Below, one piece after another: positions 1-7,322 of a DNA stretch of 10,536 nucleotides. The stretch spans positions 1 through 10,536 of the forward strand of contig USQO01000072.1 of the NCBI GenBank assembly GCA_900556845.1, written 5' to 3'. The translations under genes were made by a program, and so were the position numbers. Origin of the DNA: an uncultured Bacteroides sp. Lineage in GTDB: Bacteria; Bacteroidota; Bacteroidia; Bacteroidales; Bacteroidaceae. The stretch's first letter is position 1. Each line of letters begins with the position of its first letter. The notes under the pieces were generated by a model. The model was given only the letters and a program-made list of their open reading frames with translations. It did no database searches and was not told the origin of the DNA.

Positions 1-45
1 GATAGGCTCCGGTCTCGTGGGCTCGGAGATGTGTATAAGAGACAG
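1..45. other. Nextera read-2/i7 adapter remnant, not genomic
   Basis: This is artificial library sequence. Bases 27-45 are the 19-bp Tn5 mosaic end (AGATGTGTATAAGAGACAG). Bases 12-26 complete the Nextera read-2 transposase adapter. Bases 4-11 (AGGCTCCG) are the reverse complement of an 8-base i7 index, CGGAGCCT, which I recall as Nextera index N720. Bases 1-3 are the first bases of the P7 tail. Genomic sequence starts at 46. Any gene call that extends into this stretch is wrong; the frame of the downstream gene meets a stop at 36-38 inside the adapter. Confidence 0.98.
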
Positions 46-1724
46 CTGATAAAGTATATACCTTCATAGAATGGGGAAGCACCAGCTTCAAGGATGCAGC
101 TGTCAACAACTTCTATTATTACGTTTCCCGACTGATTGAGATATTCGGGCCGGCAACGACCTTGCTCTGGCTCGGGCTTTTCCTGGCCGGTATGACACTG
201 CTGAAAACAGCTTGCTACTTCGGTTCGTCTGCTGTAATGATTCCGCTACGCACCGGTGTCGTACGCGATATCCGTACCATGGTATACTCTAAAGTGATGC
301 ACTTGCCGTTGGGATTCTTCTCCGAAGAACGGAAAGGCGACATCATTGCCCGCATGAGTGGCGACGTAACAGAGATAGAGAATTCTGTTACCAGTTCGCT
401 GGATATGCTGCTGAAAAATCCGATTCTTATTTTATCCTATTTTGCCACATTGATTGTCACCAGCTGGCAGTTGACACTGTTTACCATTTTAGTATTACCG
501 TCAATGGGTTGGGCTATGGGAAAGATTGGCCGTAAACTGAAACGGCAGTCACTCGATGCTCAGAACAAATGGAGTGAAACAATGTCACAATTAGAAGAAA
601 CGCTAGGTGGTCTGCGTGTTATCAAGGCTTTTACAGCAGAAGACAAGATGATTGGCCGCTTTGTAAAGTGCAGCAACGAATACCGTGACGCTACCAGCCG
701 GGTTGCTACCCGTCAGGCTATGGCACACCCTATGAGTGAATTTCTGGGTACAGTACTGATTGTCATTGTATTGTGGTTCGGTGGCTCGCTCATTTTGGGA
801 AACAATTCGTCTATCGATGCCTCTACATTTATTTTCTATATGGTTATCCTTTACAGCCTGATTAACCCGCTGAAAGAATTTTCCAAAGCCAGCTACAATA
901 TTCCCAAGGGATTGGCTTCGATGGAACGTGTGGATAAGATTCTGAAGGCAGACAATCCTATCCAGGAAAAAGAACATCCTACTCCTATCAATAAGCTGGA
1001 AAAAGGTATAGACTTTAACGAAATCACATTCAGCTACAATGGCCAGACACAGGTACTCGACCATATTAACCTGCACGTAAAACAGGGAGAAACCATTGCA
1101 CTGGTAGGTCAGAGTGGTTCCGGAAAATCGACATTGGTAGACTTGGTTCCGCGTTTTCATGATGTAACTTCCGGAGAGATTCTGATTGACGGTGTAAACA
1201 TCAAGGACTTGTCCCTCAAGAGCCTTCGTTCCATGATAGGCTATGTAAATCAGGAAGCCATCCTTTTCAACGACAGTTTTTATAACAACATTGCTTTTGG
1301 GGTAGAGAATGCAACTCGCGAACAGGTTATCGAAGCTGCAAAGATAGCCAATGCGCACGATTTTATCATGGAATCAGAAAATGGATACGATACGAATATC
1401 GGCGACCGTGGTTGCCGCTTGTCGGGCGGACAGCGCCAGCGTATTTCCATTGCACGGGCCATCCTTAAAAACCCAGCTATCCTGATTCTGGACGAAGCGA
1501 CTTCAGCTCTCGATACGGAAAGCGAACGACTGGTACAGGAAGCTTTGGAACGACTGATGAAAACACGTACTACCATTGCGATTGCCCACCGTTTGTCCAC
1601 CATAAAGAACGCCAACGAAATTTACGTGTTGTACGAAGGCAAAATTGTAGAACACGGCAAGCACGAGGAACTGCTCCAGAAAGGTGGTTATTACAAACGT
1701 CTGAATGACATGCAGGCTCTTTAA
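46..1724 (+). CDS. MsbA-type ABC exporter, permease-ATPase fusion, 5' end missing
   Basis: This is an inner-membrane half-transporter that works as a homodimer and uses ATP to export a substrate; relatives such as MsbA flip lipid A-core. The frame is open from the first genomic base, so the true start lies off the fragment. The TTG at 162 is only an internal leucine codon. About 558 residues are present; a family length near 600 implies that the first membrane helix is missing. A transmembrane domain with several hydrophobic helices runs to roughly base 950, including the intracellular-loop stretch EETLGGLRVIKAFTAE. The ATPase domain follows, with Walker A GQSGSGKST (1107-1133), a Q-loop VNQEAILF, signature LSGGQ (1419-1433), Walker B ILILDE (about 1479-1496) and the switch histidine in IAHRLS (codon 1587-1589). 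All catalytic residues are present. The gene is convergent with a glycan operon and ends just before a shared terminator. The substrate (lipid, LPS precursor or drug) cannot be told from the sequence. Confidence 0.95.
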
Positions 1725-1741
1725 CTCCAGGCCTCCGAAAT

Positions 1742-1799
1742 AACAGCGAAACGGCTGCAAGCGTGATTTTCAACACATTCTTGCAGCCGTTTTGCTGTT
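1742..1799. terminator. Bidirectional hairpin terminator between convergent genes
   Basis: Two 20-base arms (1742-1761 and 1780-1799) pair along their full length, with a single G-A mismatch (G-U in one RNA orientation), around an 18-base loop. The core is ACGGCTGCAAG / CTTGCAGCCGT. Short A and T tracts lie on the outer side, so the hairpin can act in both directions. It sits 17 bases after the ABC exporter stop and 24 bases beyond the stop of the opposing glycosyltransferase, as expected for a shared terminator. Confidence 0.85.
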
Positions 1800-1823
1800 T
1801 ATATAAATATCCAATAGTTTCTA

Positions 1824-2720
1824 TTACATTTTTCCCAAACGTTCCTTTACCCCATCTTTATAGGCTTTCCAAAGCTTGGACAAGTCACGCCATTCGTAAG
1901 CCTGGCTAAACGGACAGGTAAAAAAGGCTACAACTAAATAACCGGATACTCCAATCAGTCCGCGCAAATACCGCACTCCCCAGTTCTCGCCATAATGATG
2001 ATTCAGATAAGCCGAATTACGCACTTGATAGAAACGTTTCCAGCGCTTTTTCCGGCTTCGCTCACTCCAGCTGTCTTCCGAAAAAAACAACTGTTTATCC
2101 ATTAAGGCTTGAGGAATATACAGAATCTTGAATCCTGACAATACAGCACGCAGACAGTAATCGGTATCATCACAGAAAATAAACAGTTCCCTATTGGGCA
2201 AACCAATAGCCTTAACAACCTCGCGACTTATCAACGGTCCCTCGAAAGCGGTTCCTTTAATCTCCGTCGGACCTGTAACTTCCTGTTTCGACAGCCGTTT
2301 CTGATACATCGAAGTAAAAGGATTGGCAAGATTGTATTCTTGAAAATCATGCGTAAAAATCCGACCTTCCTGCAAGCGTCGGGGAGCTAATATACCCACT
2401 TCCTTTTGTTCTGTATAAGGCAACAGTTGTTGCAGACAGTCAGCTCTCGGAAAAACATCATCGTCCATGCACCATATCCAGTCCGCACCAGCTTTATACG
2501 CATATTCTATACCGGTATAGAAACCACCAGAGCCACCTACATTCTCCTGATTGATTACTTGCAAGTCCGGCTGAGCGGCAAGCCATTGCGTTGTTCCATC
2601 AGTACTCCCGTTATTCACGACTACAATTGATGTCAGTGGAGTATTCTGCCGAAGGCAGTCTATATTCCGCTTCAGCAGTTCCAACCGATTATACGTAACA
2701 ACTACAGCTATGATTTTCAT
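1824..2720 (-). CDS. GT2 family glycosyltransferase (GT-A fold), last gene of glycan operon
   Basis: This 298-residue cytoplasmic glycosyltransferase is expected to move a sugar from a nucleotide-sugar donor onto a growing surface glycan. It opens with the classical GT2 strand MKIIAVVVTYNR, followed by the donor-binding VVVNNGSTDGT (33-43), a metal-binding MDDDVFP (85-91, DDD at 86-88), an acceptor-loop FEGPLISREVVKAIGLPN (159-176) and FCDDTDYCLRA (182-192), where the catalytic base of this group usually lies. That layout resembles rhamnosyl- and galactofuranosyltransferase-like members, but the sugar cannot be assigned. A hydrophobic segment near 254-270 may attach it to the membrane. The start is uncertain. 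The ATG at 2720 fits the family's usual N-terminus and has AGGAAG just before it. An in-frame ATG at 2741 overlaps the TGA of the upstream kinase and would add seven residues; a TTG at 2744 is less likely. Confidence 0.9.
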   Translation of the reverse strand: MKIIAVVVTYNRLELLKRNIDCLRQNTPLTSIVVVNNGSTDGTTQWLAAQPDLQVINQENVGGSGGFYTGIEYAYKAGADWIWCMDDDVFPRADCLQQLLPYTEQKEVGILAPRRLQEGRIFTHDFQEYNLANPFTSMYQKRLSKQEVTGPTEIKGTAFEGPLISREVVKAIGLPNRELFIFCDDTDYCLRAVLSGFKILYIPQALMDKQLFFSEDSWSERSRKKRWKRFYQVRNSAYLNHHYGENWGVRYLRGLIGVSGYLVVAFFTCPFSQAYEWRDLSKLWKAYKDGVKERLGKM

Positions 2721-2740
2721 ACTTCCTATCTGTTTATACA

Positions 2741-3487
2741 TCAATATAAATTATCTATCTTACCCGGCTGTACGCTCCGGTAAGCCGTAATAAGACGCAG
2801 GCATTCTGCAGCATCAAATCCACGCAAGCGGGCATATTCCTCAGCCAGAATCTGATGCATGTGCGGAGTAGCCGGCAAACGCTCAAAATTCTTACAGCCT
2901 TTCTTGATATCCAGTTTTCCTACGTACATACGGTTCAAATCCACCACTTCTATCTTGATGCCGTTCTCTTCTTTGCGGAACAGGATATTGCCCCGTCCGT
3001 AATCCTTATGAGCCAGTCCGTGCTCGTGCAGAATGGCTGTAGTACGTGCCACAGCACGCAGTACATCGTCTTCATAAGCAAATTTTTGCTTGAACAAGGC
3101 TTCGTAAGTATAAGGACAATCCGAAGCCAGTGTAACGTAATAGCTTCTATCAAACAATCCACCCGAACGGACATTGAGATAACCTACCGGACAAGGAGTA
3201 CCTACCCCAATCTGCCGATACAGCAATGCGTTATTATAAGAGCGTTTGGCCTTTGACGGACGAAAGATTCCATATACAAAACGGTTAATGATATTGGGGC
3301 GATGAAAAGATTTGACCACAAACTCCTTTCCCCCGTACGACATCCGGCGCAACTCGTTGCGACCCTTGTGGATAACCGTTCCTTCCTGCCGCAAAAAACG
3401 TTCGGGCAAGGATGCCAAGAATTCCTCCACATCTTTAAACTGTGGATGGACGACCAGCGTACGATGACGAAAAATTGTATCTAGCAT
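2741..3487 (-). CDS. WaaP/Kdo-kinase-like lipopolysaccharide sugar kinase
   Basis: This 248-residue protein has the small eukaryotic-like kinase fold of the LPS heptose/Kdo kinase group (WaaP, KdkA, InaA). Visible elements are an ATP-anchoring lysine in EFVVKSF (K59), the catalytic loop HGLAHKDYGRGNILF with H160, D162 and N167 (HxDxxxxN), and the metal-binding VVDLNRM (D183), which replaces the DFG motif of protein kinases with the DLxR form seen in this family. All key residues are present, so it is probably active. The inferred role is to phosphorylate a sugar of the LPS or lipooligosaccharide core on the cytoplasmic face of the inner membrane. It starts 29 bases after the upstream glycosyltransferase stop, and its TGA overlaps a possible ATG of the downstream one. 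This co-transcription is the main support for a glycan rather than a protein substrate. A protein or small-molecule kinase remains possible. Confidence 0.82.
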   Translation of the reverse strand: MLDTIFRHRTLVVHPQFKDVEEFLASLPERFLRQEGTVIHKGRNELRRMSYGGKEFVVKSFHRPNIINRFVYGIFRPSKAKRSYNNALLYRQIGVGTPCPVGYLNVRSGGLFDRSYYVTLASDCPYTYEALFKQKFAYEDDVLRAVARTTAILHEHGLAHKDYGRGNILFRKEENGIKIEVVDLNRMYVGKLDIKKGCKNFERLPATPHMHQILAEEYARLRGFDAAECLRLITAYRSVQPGKIDNLY

Positions 3488-3516
3488 GAATTTTATCCGG
3501 TTAGGGGTTACTACAT

Positions 3517-4233
3517 TTAAATCTTATCCAATCCTTTCGTAAACTTCAACCAATAGTATTTCAGAGGATTCTTATACTTCAGTTGTTTCCAGGGACGACT
3601 GCTATGCGGACTGTGAATCACCGGCAGTGAAGTAAACAGATAATTGGTAAATCCCTCTTTCAGCGACTGGTGAGAGATGGTTACATCGTGCCAGTTTTTC
3701 TCCGGATTGAGGTTGTGAAAATCAAATTTCCGTAAGAATGCCAATGAGAGCAGCGAACAGCAAAAACTCAGATGCTTCTTTTCCGGATAAATACGGTTTT
3801 CCTTGCCTTTGGCAAACAGATAAGGATAGTTGATTTCTCCATTATCGTCTACCGTCACCGAAGCTGCAATTCCGCAATCGGGACGTGCCAGTGCTCCATC
3901 AAATAAAGCTTGCAAAGTATCCGGACGTACCACCACATCCGATTCCACAATCAACAAGCCGGCCTCGGCTGCAATAGCTTCCTCTTGGGCCTGCTGCAAC
4001 ACCAGCAAGTAATTGGGCGACGGATGGTCGGTTATATCAGACAGGTTTACCAGCCGGAAACCCAACTCACGCGAAGCGGCTTCCAGCCGACGCGTATTTT
4101 CTTCTGTACTGAAATCATTGTAAATCGTATATCGGAACGGTACCGTAATGACAGAATTCATAATGGCCTTTACGGTTTCAAGCGTAGAATCGATTGAATC
4201 CTTTACCGGTGTGATAATATGCAAACATTTCAT
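3517..4233 (-). CDS. GT2-like glycosyltransferase, first gene of glycan operon
   Basis: This 238-residue protein has a GT-A glycosyltransferase-like N-terminal half. MKCLHIITPVKDSIDSTLET starts the nucleotide-binding fold, YNDFSTEEN (38-46) matches the GT2 donor-binding turn, and LLIVESDVVVRPDTL (93-107) occupies the DxD place, here as ESD (97-99). The C-terminal half contains FCCSLLSLAFLRKFDF, NWHDVTISHQ and HSPHSSRPW, resembling acceptor-side elements. It probably adds a sugar to a surface glycan, but neither donor nor acceptor can be assigned. The ATG at 4233 is chosen because it begins the family core. A longer frame from a TTG at 4275 would begin upstream of the predicted transcription start near 4270. 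It is followed after 29 bases by the sugar kinase on the same strand, so the three genes form one operon. It is more divergent from typical GT2 enzymes than its downstream partner. Confidence 0.82.
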   Translation of the reverse strand: MKCLHIITPVKDSIDSTLETVKAIMNSVITVPFRYTIYNDFSTEENTRRLEAASRELGFRLVNLSDITDHPSPNYLLVLQQAQEEAIAAEAGLLIVESDVVVRPDTLQALFDGALARPDCGIAASVTVDDNGEINYPYLFAKGKENRIYPEKKHLSFCCSLLSLAFLRKFDFHNLNPEKNWHDVTISHQSLKEGFTNYLFTSLPVIHSPHSSRPWKQLKYKNPLKYYWLKFTKGLDKI

Positions 4234-4272
4234 TGGTTTTGGGACTTTTAGAATGTTTTTTAAGTTTACATG

Positions 4273-4303
4273 CAAAACTAGCCATTCTTTTCGATATTAC
4301 AAA
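4273..4303 (-). promoter_or_regulatory. Bacteroides-type promoter of the glycan operon
   Basis: Read on the minus strand this is TTTG (4303-4300), a 19-base spacer, then TAGTTTTG (4280-4273). It matches the TTTG / TAnnTTTG pattern of the primary sigma factor of Bacteroidota with normal spacing. Transcription should begin near 4270, giving a leader of roughly 37 bases before the ATG at 4233. This argues against the TTG start at 4275. It is a motif match only and has no experimental support. Confidence 0.72.
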
Positions 4304-4342
4304 AATCAGTCCCTTCTTATCCTCTTTATAACCGAACTTTCG

Positions 4343-4350
4343 TAACTTTG
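4343..4350 (+). promoter_or_regulatory. Probable -7 element of the pdxB promoter
   Basis: TAACTTTG matches the Bacteroidota -7 consensus TAnnTTTG. The expected start of transcription near 4353 would leave a leader of about 25 bases before the pdxB ATG. I see no good TTTG at the -33 place (around 4317-4323 the sequence is TTATCCT), so the promoter may be weak or may depend on other contacts. It stands back to back with the glycan-operon promoter. Confidence 0.5.
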
Positions 4351-4377
4351 CCTCCAATTATCACGGATTAGTTTGAA

Positions 4378-5391
4378 ATGAAAGTAATAGTAGACAATAA
4401 AATACCTTATATCCGAGAAGCGTTGGCCGAACTGGCCGATGAAGTGGTATATCTTTCGGGAAAGGCTTTTACGCCCGACATCGTACGGGATGCCGACGCA
4501 CTGATTACACGTACACGTACCCTATGCAACCGTGAACTGCTGGCTGGAAGTAAAGTTCAGTTTATCGGTACGGCTACTATCGGATTCGACCATATAGACA
4601 CGGCTTACTGTAAAGAAGCTGGCATCACATGGTCCAACTGCCCGGGTTGCAATGCCGGAGCGGTAGAGCAATACATACATTCGGTGCTGCTTCTGTTACA
4701 GCAGGAAAAAGGACTGAAATTAAAGAATGCCTGTATCGGCATCGTAGGAGTAGGACACGTAGGCAGCCGTATCAGGCAGCTGGCAGAAAGATTAGGTATG
4801 AAAGTCTTGCTGAACGACCCTCCTCGCAAAGCACAGGGAGAAAGTGGATTTACCGACTTGCAGACACTGGCACAGTGCTGCGATGTGATTACATTCCATA
4901 CTCCACTGGTAAAACAGGGAGATTTTCCGACTTTCCACCTGGCAGACGAGAGTTTTTTTGCATCCCTACAACGACAGCCTTATATCATCAACACGTCACG
5001 CGGCGAAGTTATCGATGAGAATGCCTTACGCGAGGCTTTGAACAAGGGATTGATTAAAGATGCCGTAATCGATGTATGGGAGCATGAGCCTAATATTACA
5101 CTGGATTTACTGAACCGTATTTTTATCGGAACACCTCATATAGCCGGTTATTCGGCCGACGGAAAGGCCAATGCAACCCGCATGACACTGGAAGCTCTTT
5201 GCAAGCATTTCGGTAAAGAGATGAGATTTACTATCTTACCGCCGGATATGCCGCATCCCCCTTTCGACAGCAACGAAGATATACGCCAGCTGCAGATTTA
5301 TGATCCCCGACGGGATTGTGCCGAGCTGCGTAACCATCCCGAACTGTTCGAACAGCTGCGTGGAGATTATCCGTTACGTAGAGAGTATTGA
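4378..5391 (+). CDS. pdxB: Erythronate-4-phosphate dehydrogenase
   Basis: This cytoplasmic enzyme oxidises 4-phospho-D-erythronate to 2-oxo-3-hydroxy-4-phosphobutanoate, the second step of the DXP-dependent route to pyridoxal phosphate. It is a D-isomer-specific 2-hydroxyacid dehydrogenase of 337 residues. The start MKVIVDNKIPYI is typical of PdxB. The Rossmann fold carries GIVGVGHVGSRI (121-132; GxGxxG at 124-129), and LLNDPPR (144-150) follows the nucleotide-binding strand. The catalytic triad is complete: R208 in NTSRGEVID, E237 in VWEHEP and H254 in TPHIAGYS, at the residue numbers I recall for the Escherichia coli enzyme. The protein is about 40 residues shorter than the E. coli protein, with the difference at the C-terminal dimerisation domain (after about residue 290). 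Related dehydrogenases (SerA, glycerate dehydrogenase) fit less well because of the PdxB-like ends and the GTATIGFDHID segment. It is transcribed alone, divergent from the glycan operon. Confidence 0.96.
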   Translation: MKVIVDNKIPYIREALAELADEVVYLSGKAFTPDIVRDADALITRTRTLCNRELLAGSKVQFIGTATIGFDHIDTAYCKEAGITWSNCPGCNAGAVEQYIHSVLLLLQQEKGLKLKNACIGIVGVGHVGSRIRQLAERLGMKVLLNDPPRKAQGESGFTDLQTLAQCCDVITFHTPLVKQGDFPTFHLADESFFASLQRQPYIINTSRGEVIDENALREALNKGLIKDAVIDVWEHEPNITLDLLNRIFIGTPHIAGYSADGKANATRMTLEALCKHFGKEMRFTILPPDMPHPPFDSNEDIRQLQIYDPRRDCAELRNHPELFEQLRGDYPLRREY

Positions 5392-5529
5392 AAAAGCCTC
5401 AATATCTTATTAGTGTATCATTGAAATGATAAACTTACAGCATACGAGAAACAAATGTTTGTCATGTAAATGAAAAATGCTTGTCTTTTATGTGTAAAGA
5501 TAAAAACTTACTGTTACAATAAGGAATGT
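5392..5529. other. AT-rich intergenic stretch after pdxB
   Basis: I see no gene here. Two small perfect hairpin sequences are present: TATCATT-GA-AATGATA at 5416-5431 and ACAAA-TG-TTTGT at 5451-5462. Neither has a T-tract typical of a terminator, and both are short enough to occur by chance in AT-rich DNA. The open frame that begins at 5470 runs into the opposite strand of the SusD-like gene and looks like a shadow. Confidence 0.6.
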
Positions 5530-5578
5530 AATGAAAAATCCCGACCTGTTCTTTACGAACAAGCCGGGATTTTTCATT
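5530..5578. terminator. Bidirectional terminator between pdxB and the SusD-like gene
   Basis: Two 22-base arms (5530-5551 and 5557-5578) flank a 5-base loop. The outer 14 pairs (AATGAAAAATCCCG with CGGGATTTTTCATT) are perfect; two mismatches lie inside, followed by a 5-bp tip. The built-in A-run on one side and T-run on the other allow termination in both directions. It lies 37 bases beyond the stop of the SusD-like gene and about 140 bases after pdxB, so its main role is probably to end the susCD-like transcript. Confidence 0.87.
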
Positions 5579-5615
5579 TACCTAATATTTCTATAAGCAG
5601 GACATTAGTCCAGAA

Positions 5616-7310
5616 TCAGAAGTTTCCTTTATCTGCATTGTCCCACCAAACGTGTGTACCACCTTTGTCACCGCTGATACCTTTCTTGCTCGAATTTTCT
5701 TTATCAAGCAATTCTACACCCGTCTTGATACCTTCTGGATTAGTATCGTATTCGTTACCACTAAAAATAACACGACGGATACCTTCTTCCGAATCTACTG
5801 CACCATTACTTTCGTTGACATAAGGAGGGAACAAACGAGGATAACCGGTACGACGCTGCTCAGCCCATGCTTCAATAGATAAAGGGAATACAGCAAAATA
5901 CTTCTGAGTAATAATGCGCTCCAACTTTTCTTCATTTGTAGCTCCTTCATCCCATTTCACACCCAACTTGTTTAAAGCCGGAGTATTCAATTTGGGGTCA
6001 ACAGGGTCAACAAAGTTAATCTGAGTGGTAGTTCCATTAATATAGTTATCCACTGCATCAGGTGCGTAAGCTGTAACCCCCGCATATTTTCCACGATATG
6101 CCAGTTCATTTTCCATAGAAACACGAATACCTTTCTCATATAAAGACTGAACACTTTCACTACCTATTCCCCAGCGTAATTTAGCCTCAGCCAACAAAAA
6201 GTAAGATTCGGCAGCTTTGAAAACCGGTAATGGCATATTGTATACACCTAAAGCATTAGGCACATCAATCCAATAAGAGAAATTAGCCCATTTATTGGGT
6301 TTATTGGGTAAGCCACTAGCAAAACGAATACCTACATACTGAGTATTCTTTGGTACTACTACTTGACCATTCAAGTCCTGAATATCATTTACATTCTTAG
6401 TCATAAATAAGGGCTGTCTTGGATCTTTCATTCCAGACATTAGTGTTACCAGATTGGCATTGAATCCACAATCGCCCCAATTAAACATTAACCACATATA
6501 GTTTTCAAGGCCTTTGTCAATCACAATATCCTTGTTAACTGTAGCCAGTGTATTAGCAGAGGCTTCGGATGCAATAGCCTTGATATCAACACCGATTGCA
6601 TTCATTTCAGCCTCACGCTTAGACAAACGTAACGACATACGCAAACGCATTGTATTGGCAATCTTTATCCAAAGATCTGTATCACCACCACACCAGCAGT
6701 CAAAAGTTGCCAATGTTAATTTTTCAGCCTCGGTTATTCCTTGAATTTCGCCAATTGCTTTCTTCAAGTCATCCAACATTATTTTATAAAGCGTCTGCTG
6801 GCTGTCAAAATAGAAATTTGTTTCGGTTTCTCCAGACAATATAGAACTATATGCCAGCGGCCCATACGCATCGGTAGTCATTAAAGTACCATAGGCTTGC
6901 ACGATACGCATAACACCAGCCAATCCCAATTCATTGTTAGCTTCACAACTAGCAATGATACGGCGGGTATTATTAAAGATATGCAAATAATAATTCTCAT
7001 GCATACCTCCACTATGTCCTCTATTCTCACCTAAATCTCCATTGGTAAATCCACCGTTAGGAGTCATAAAATAACCACTGTACCAATCTATCGTCAAATT
7101 GGTCCAAAACTGGAACATGTTCTGCTGCGGAGGATAACAGTAGGTCATCGGCTCCGTACACTGTGCAGAAAATGGAAGAGTATTTGGGTCGACCTGCGCA
7201 TCGCTGGTATTCAAGTCTTCAAAACTATCTGTACATGATGTCATAACTCCGCTACCCAATACCGGAAGAGCCATCCACAACGCATATTGTAATATTTTAT
7301 TCTTTTTCAT
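5616..7310 (-). CDS. SusD/RagB-family outer-membrane nutrient-binding lipoprotein
   Basis: This surface lipoprotein of 564 residues forms the lid over its SusC partner and captures the nutrient before import. MKKNKILQYALWMALPVLGS is a lipoprotein signal ending in GVMTSC, so C26 should be lipidated; the acidic TDSFEDL just after it fits surface export in Bacteroidetes. The body has the helix-rich SusD layout. AYGTLMTTDAYGPLAYSS (139-156), DLWIKIANTMRLRMSLRLSK and, near the C-terminus, SIEAWAEQRRTGYPRLFP are characteristic of the SusD-like_2/SusD_and_RagB branch rather than of SusD itself. The ligand is unknown: a glycan is usual, but peptides are known for RagB. It follows the SusC-like gene directly. 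The ATG at 7310 leaves 12 bases after the SusC stop and gives the best signal peptide; an ATG at 7322 abuts that stop and would add MHVT. Confidence 0.94.
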   Translation of the reverse strand: MKKNKILQYALWMALPVLGSGVMTSCTDSFEDLNTSDAQVDPNTLPFSAQCTEPMTYCYPPQQNMFQFWTNLTIDWYSGYFMTPNGGFTNGDLGENRGHSGGMHENYYLHIFNNTRRIIASCEANNELGLAGVMRIVQAYGTLMTTDAYGPLAYSSILSGETETNFYFDSQQTLYKIMLDDLKKAIGEIQGITEAEKLTLATFDCWCGGDTDLWIKIANTMRLRMSLRLSKREAEMNAIGVDIKAIASEASANTLATVNKDIVIDKGLENYMWLMFNWGDCGFNANLVTLMSGMKDPRQPLFMTKNVNDIQDLNGQVVVPKNTQYVGIRFASGLPNKPNKWANFSYWIDVPNALGVYNMPLPVFKAAESYFLLAEAKLRWGIGSESVQSLYEKGIRVSMENELAYRGKYAGVTAYAPDAVDNYINGTTTQINFVDPVDPKLNTPALNKLGVKWDEGATNEEKLERIITQKYFAVFPLSIEAWAEQRRTGYPRLFPPYVNESNGAVDSEEGIRRVIFSGNEYDTNPEGIKTGVELLDKENSSKKGISGDKGGTHVWWDNADKGNF

Positions 7311-7322
7311 AGTTACATGCAT

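Noticed and set aside
162..164. TTG start for the ABC exporter
   Set aside because: The frame is open upstream to the genomic edge at 46 and encodes plausible exporter sequence, so the true start is off the fragment.
603..1776. Minus-strand open frames under the ABC exporter
   Set aside because: They lie opposite a gene with all ABC motifs and their translations look like no known protein.
4234..4275. N-terminal extension of the first glycosyltransferase from a TTG
   Set aside because: The TTG overlaps the predicted -7 promoter element and would precede the transcript start; the family core begins at the ATG at 4233.
5415..5462. Two small hairpins as an attachment site or regulatory RNA
   Set aside because: Arms of only 5-7 AT-rich pairs without conserved context; likely chance.
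5470..5823. 117-residue plus-strand open frame
   Set aside because: Most of it is antisense to the 3' end of the SusD-like gene and it spans the terminator hairpin; no recognisable domain.
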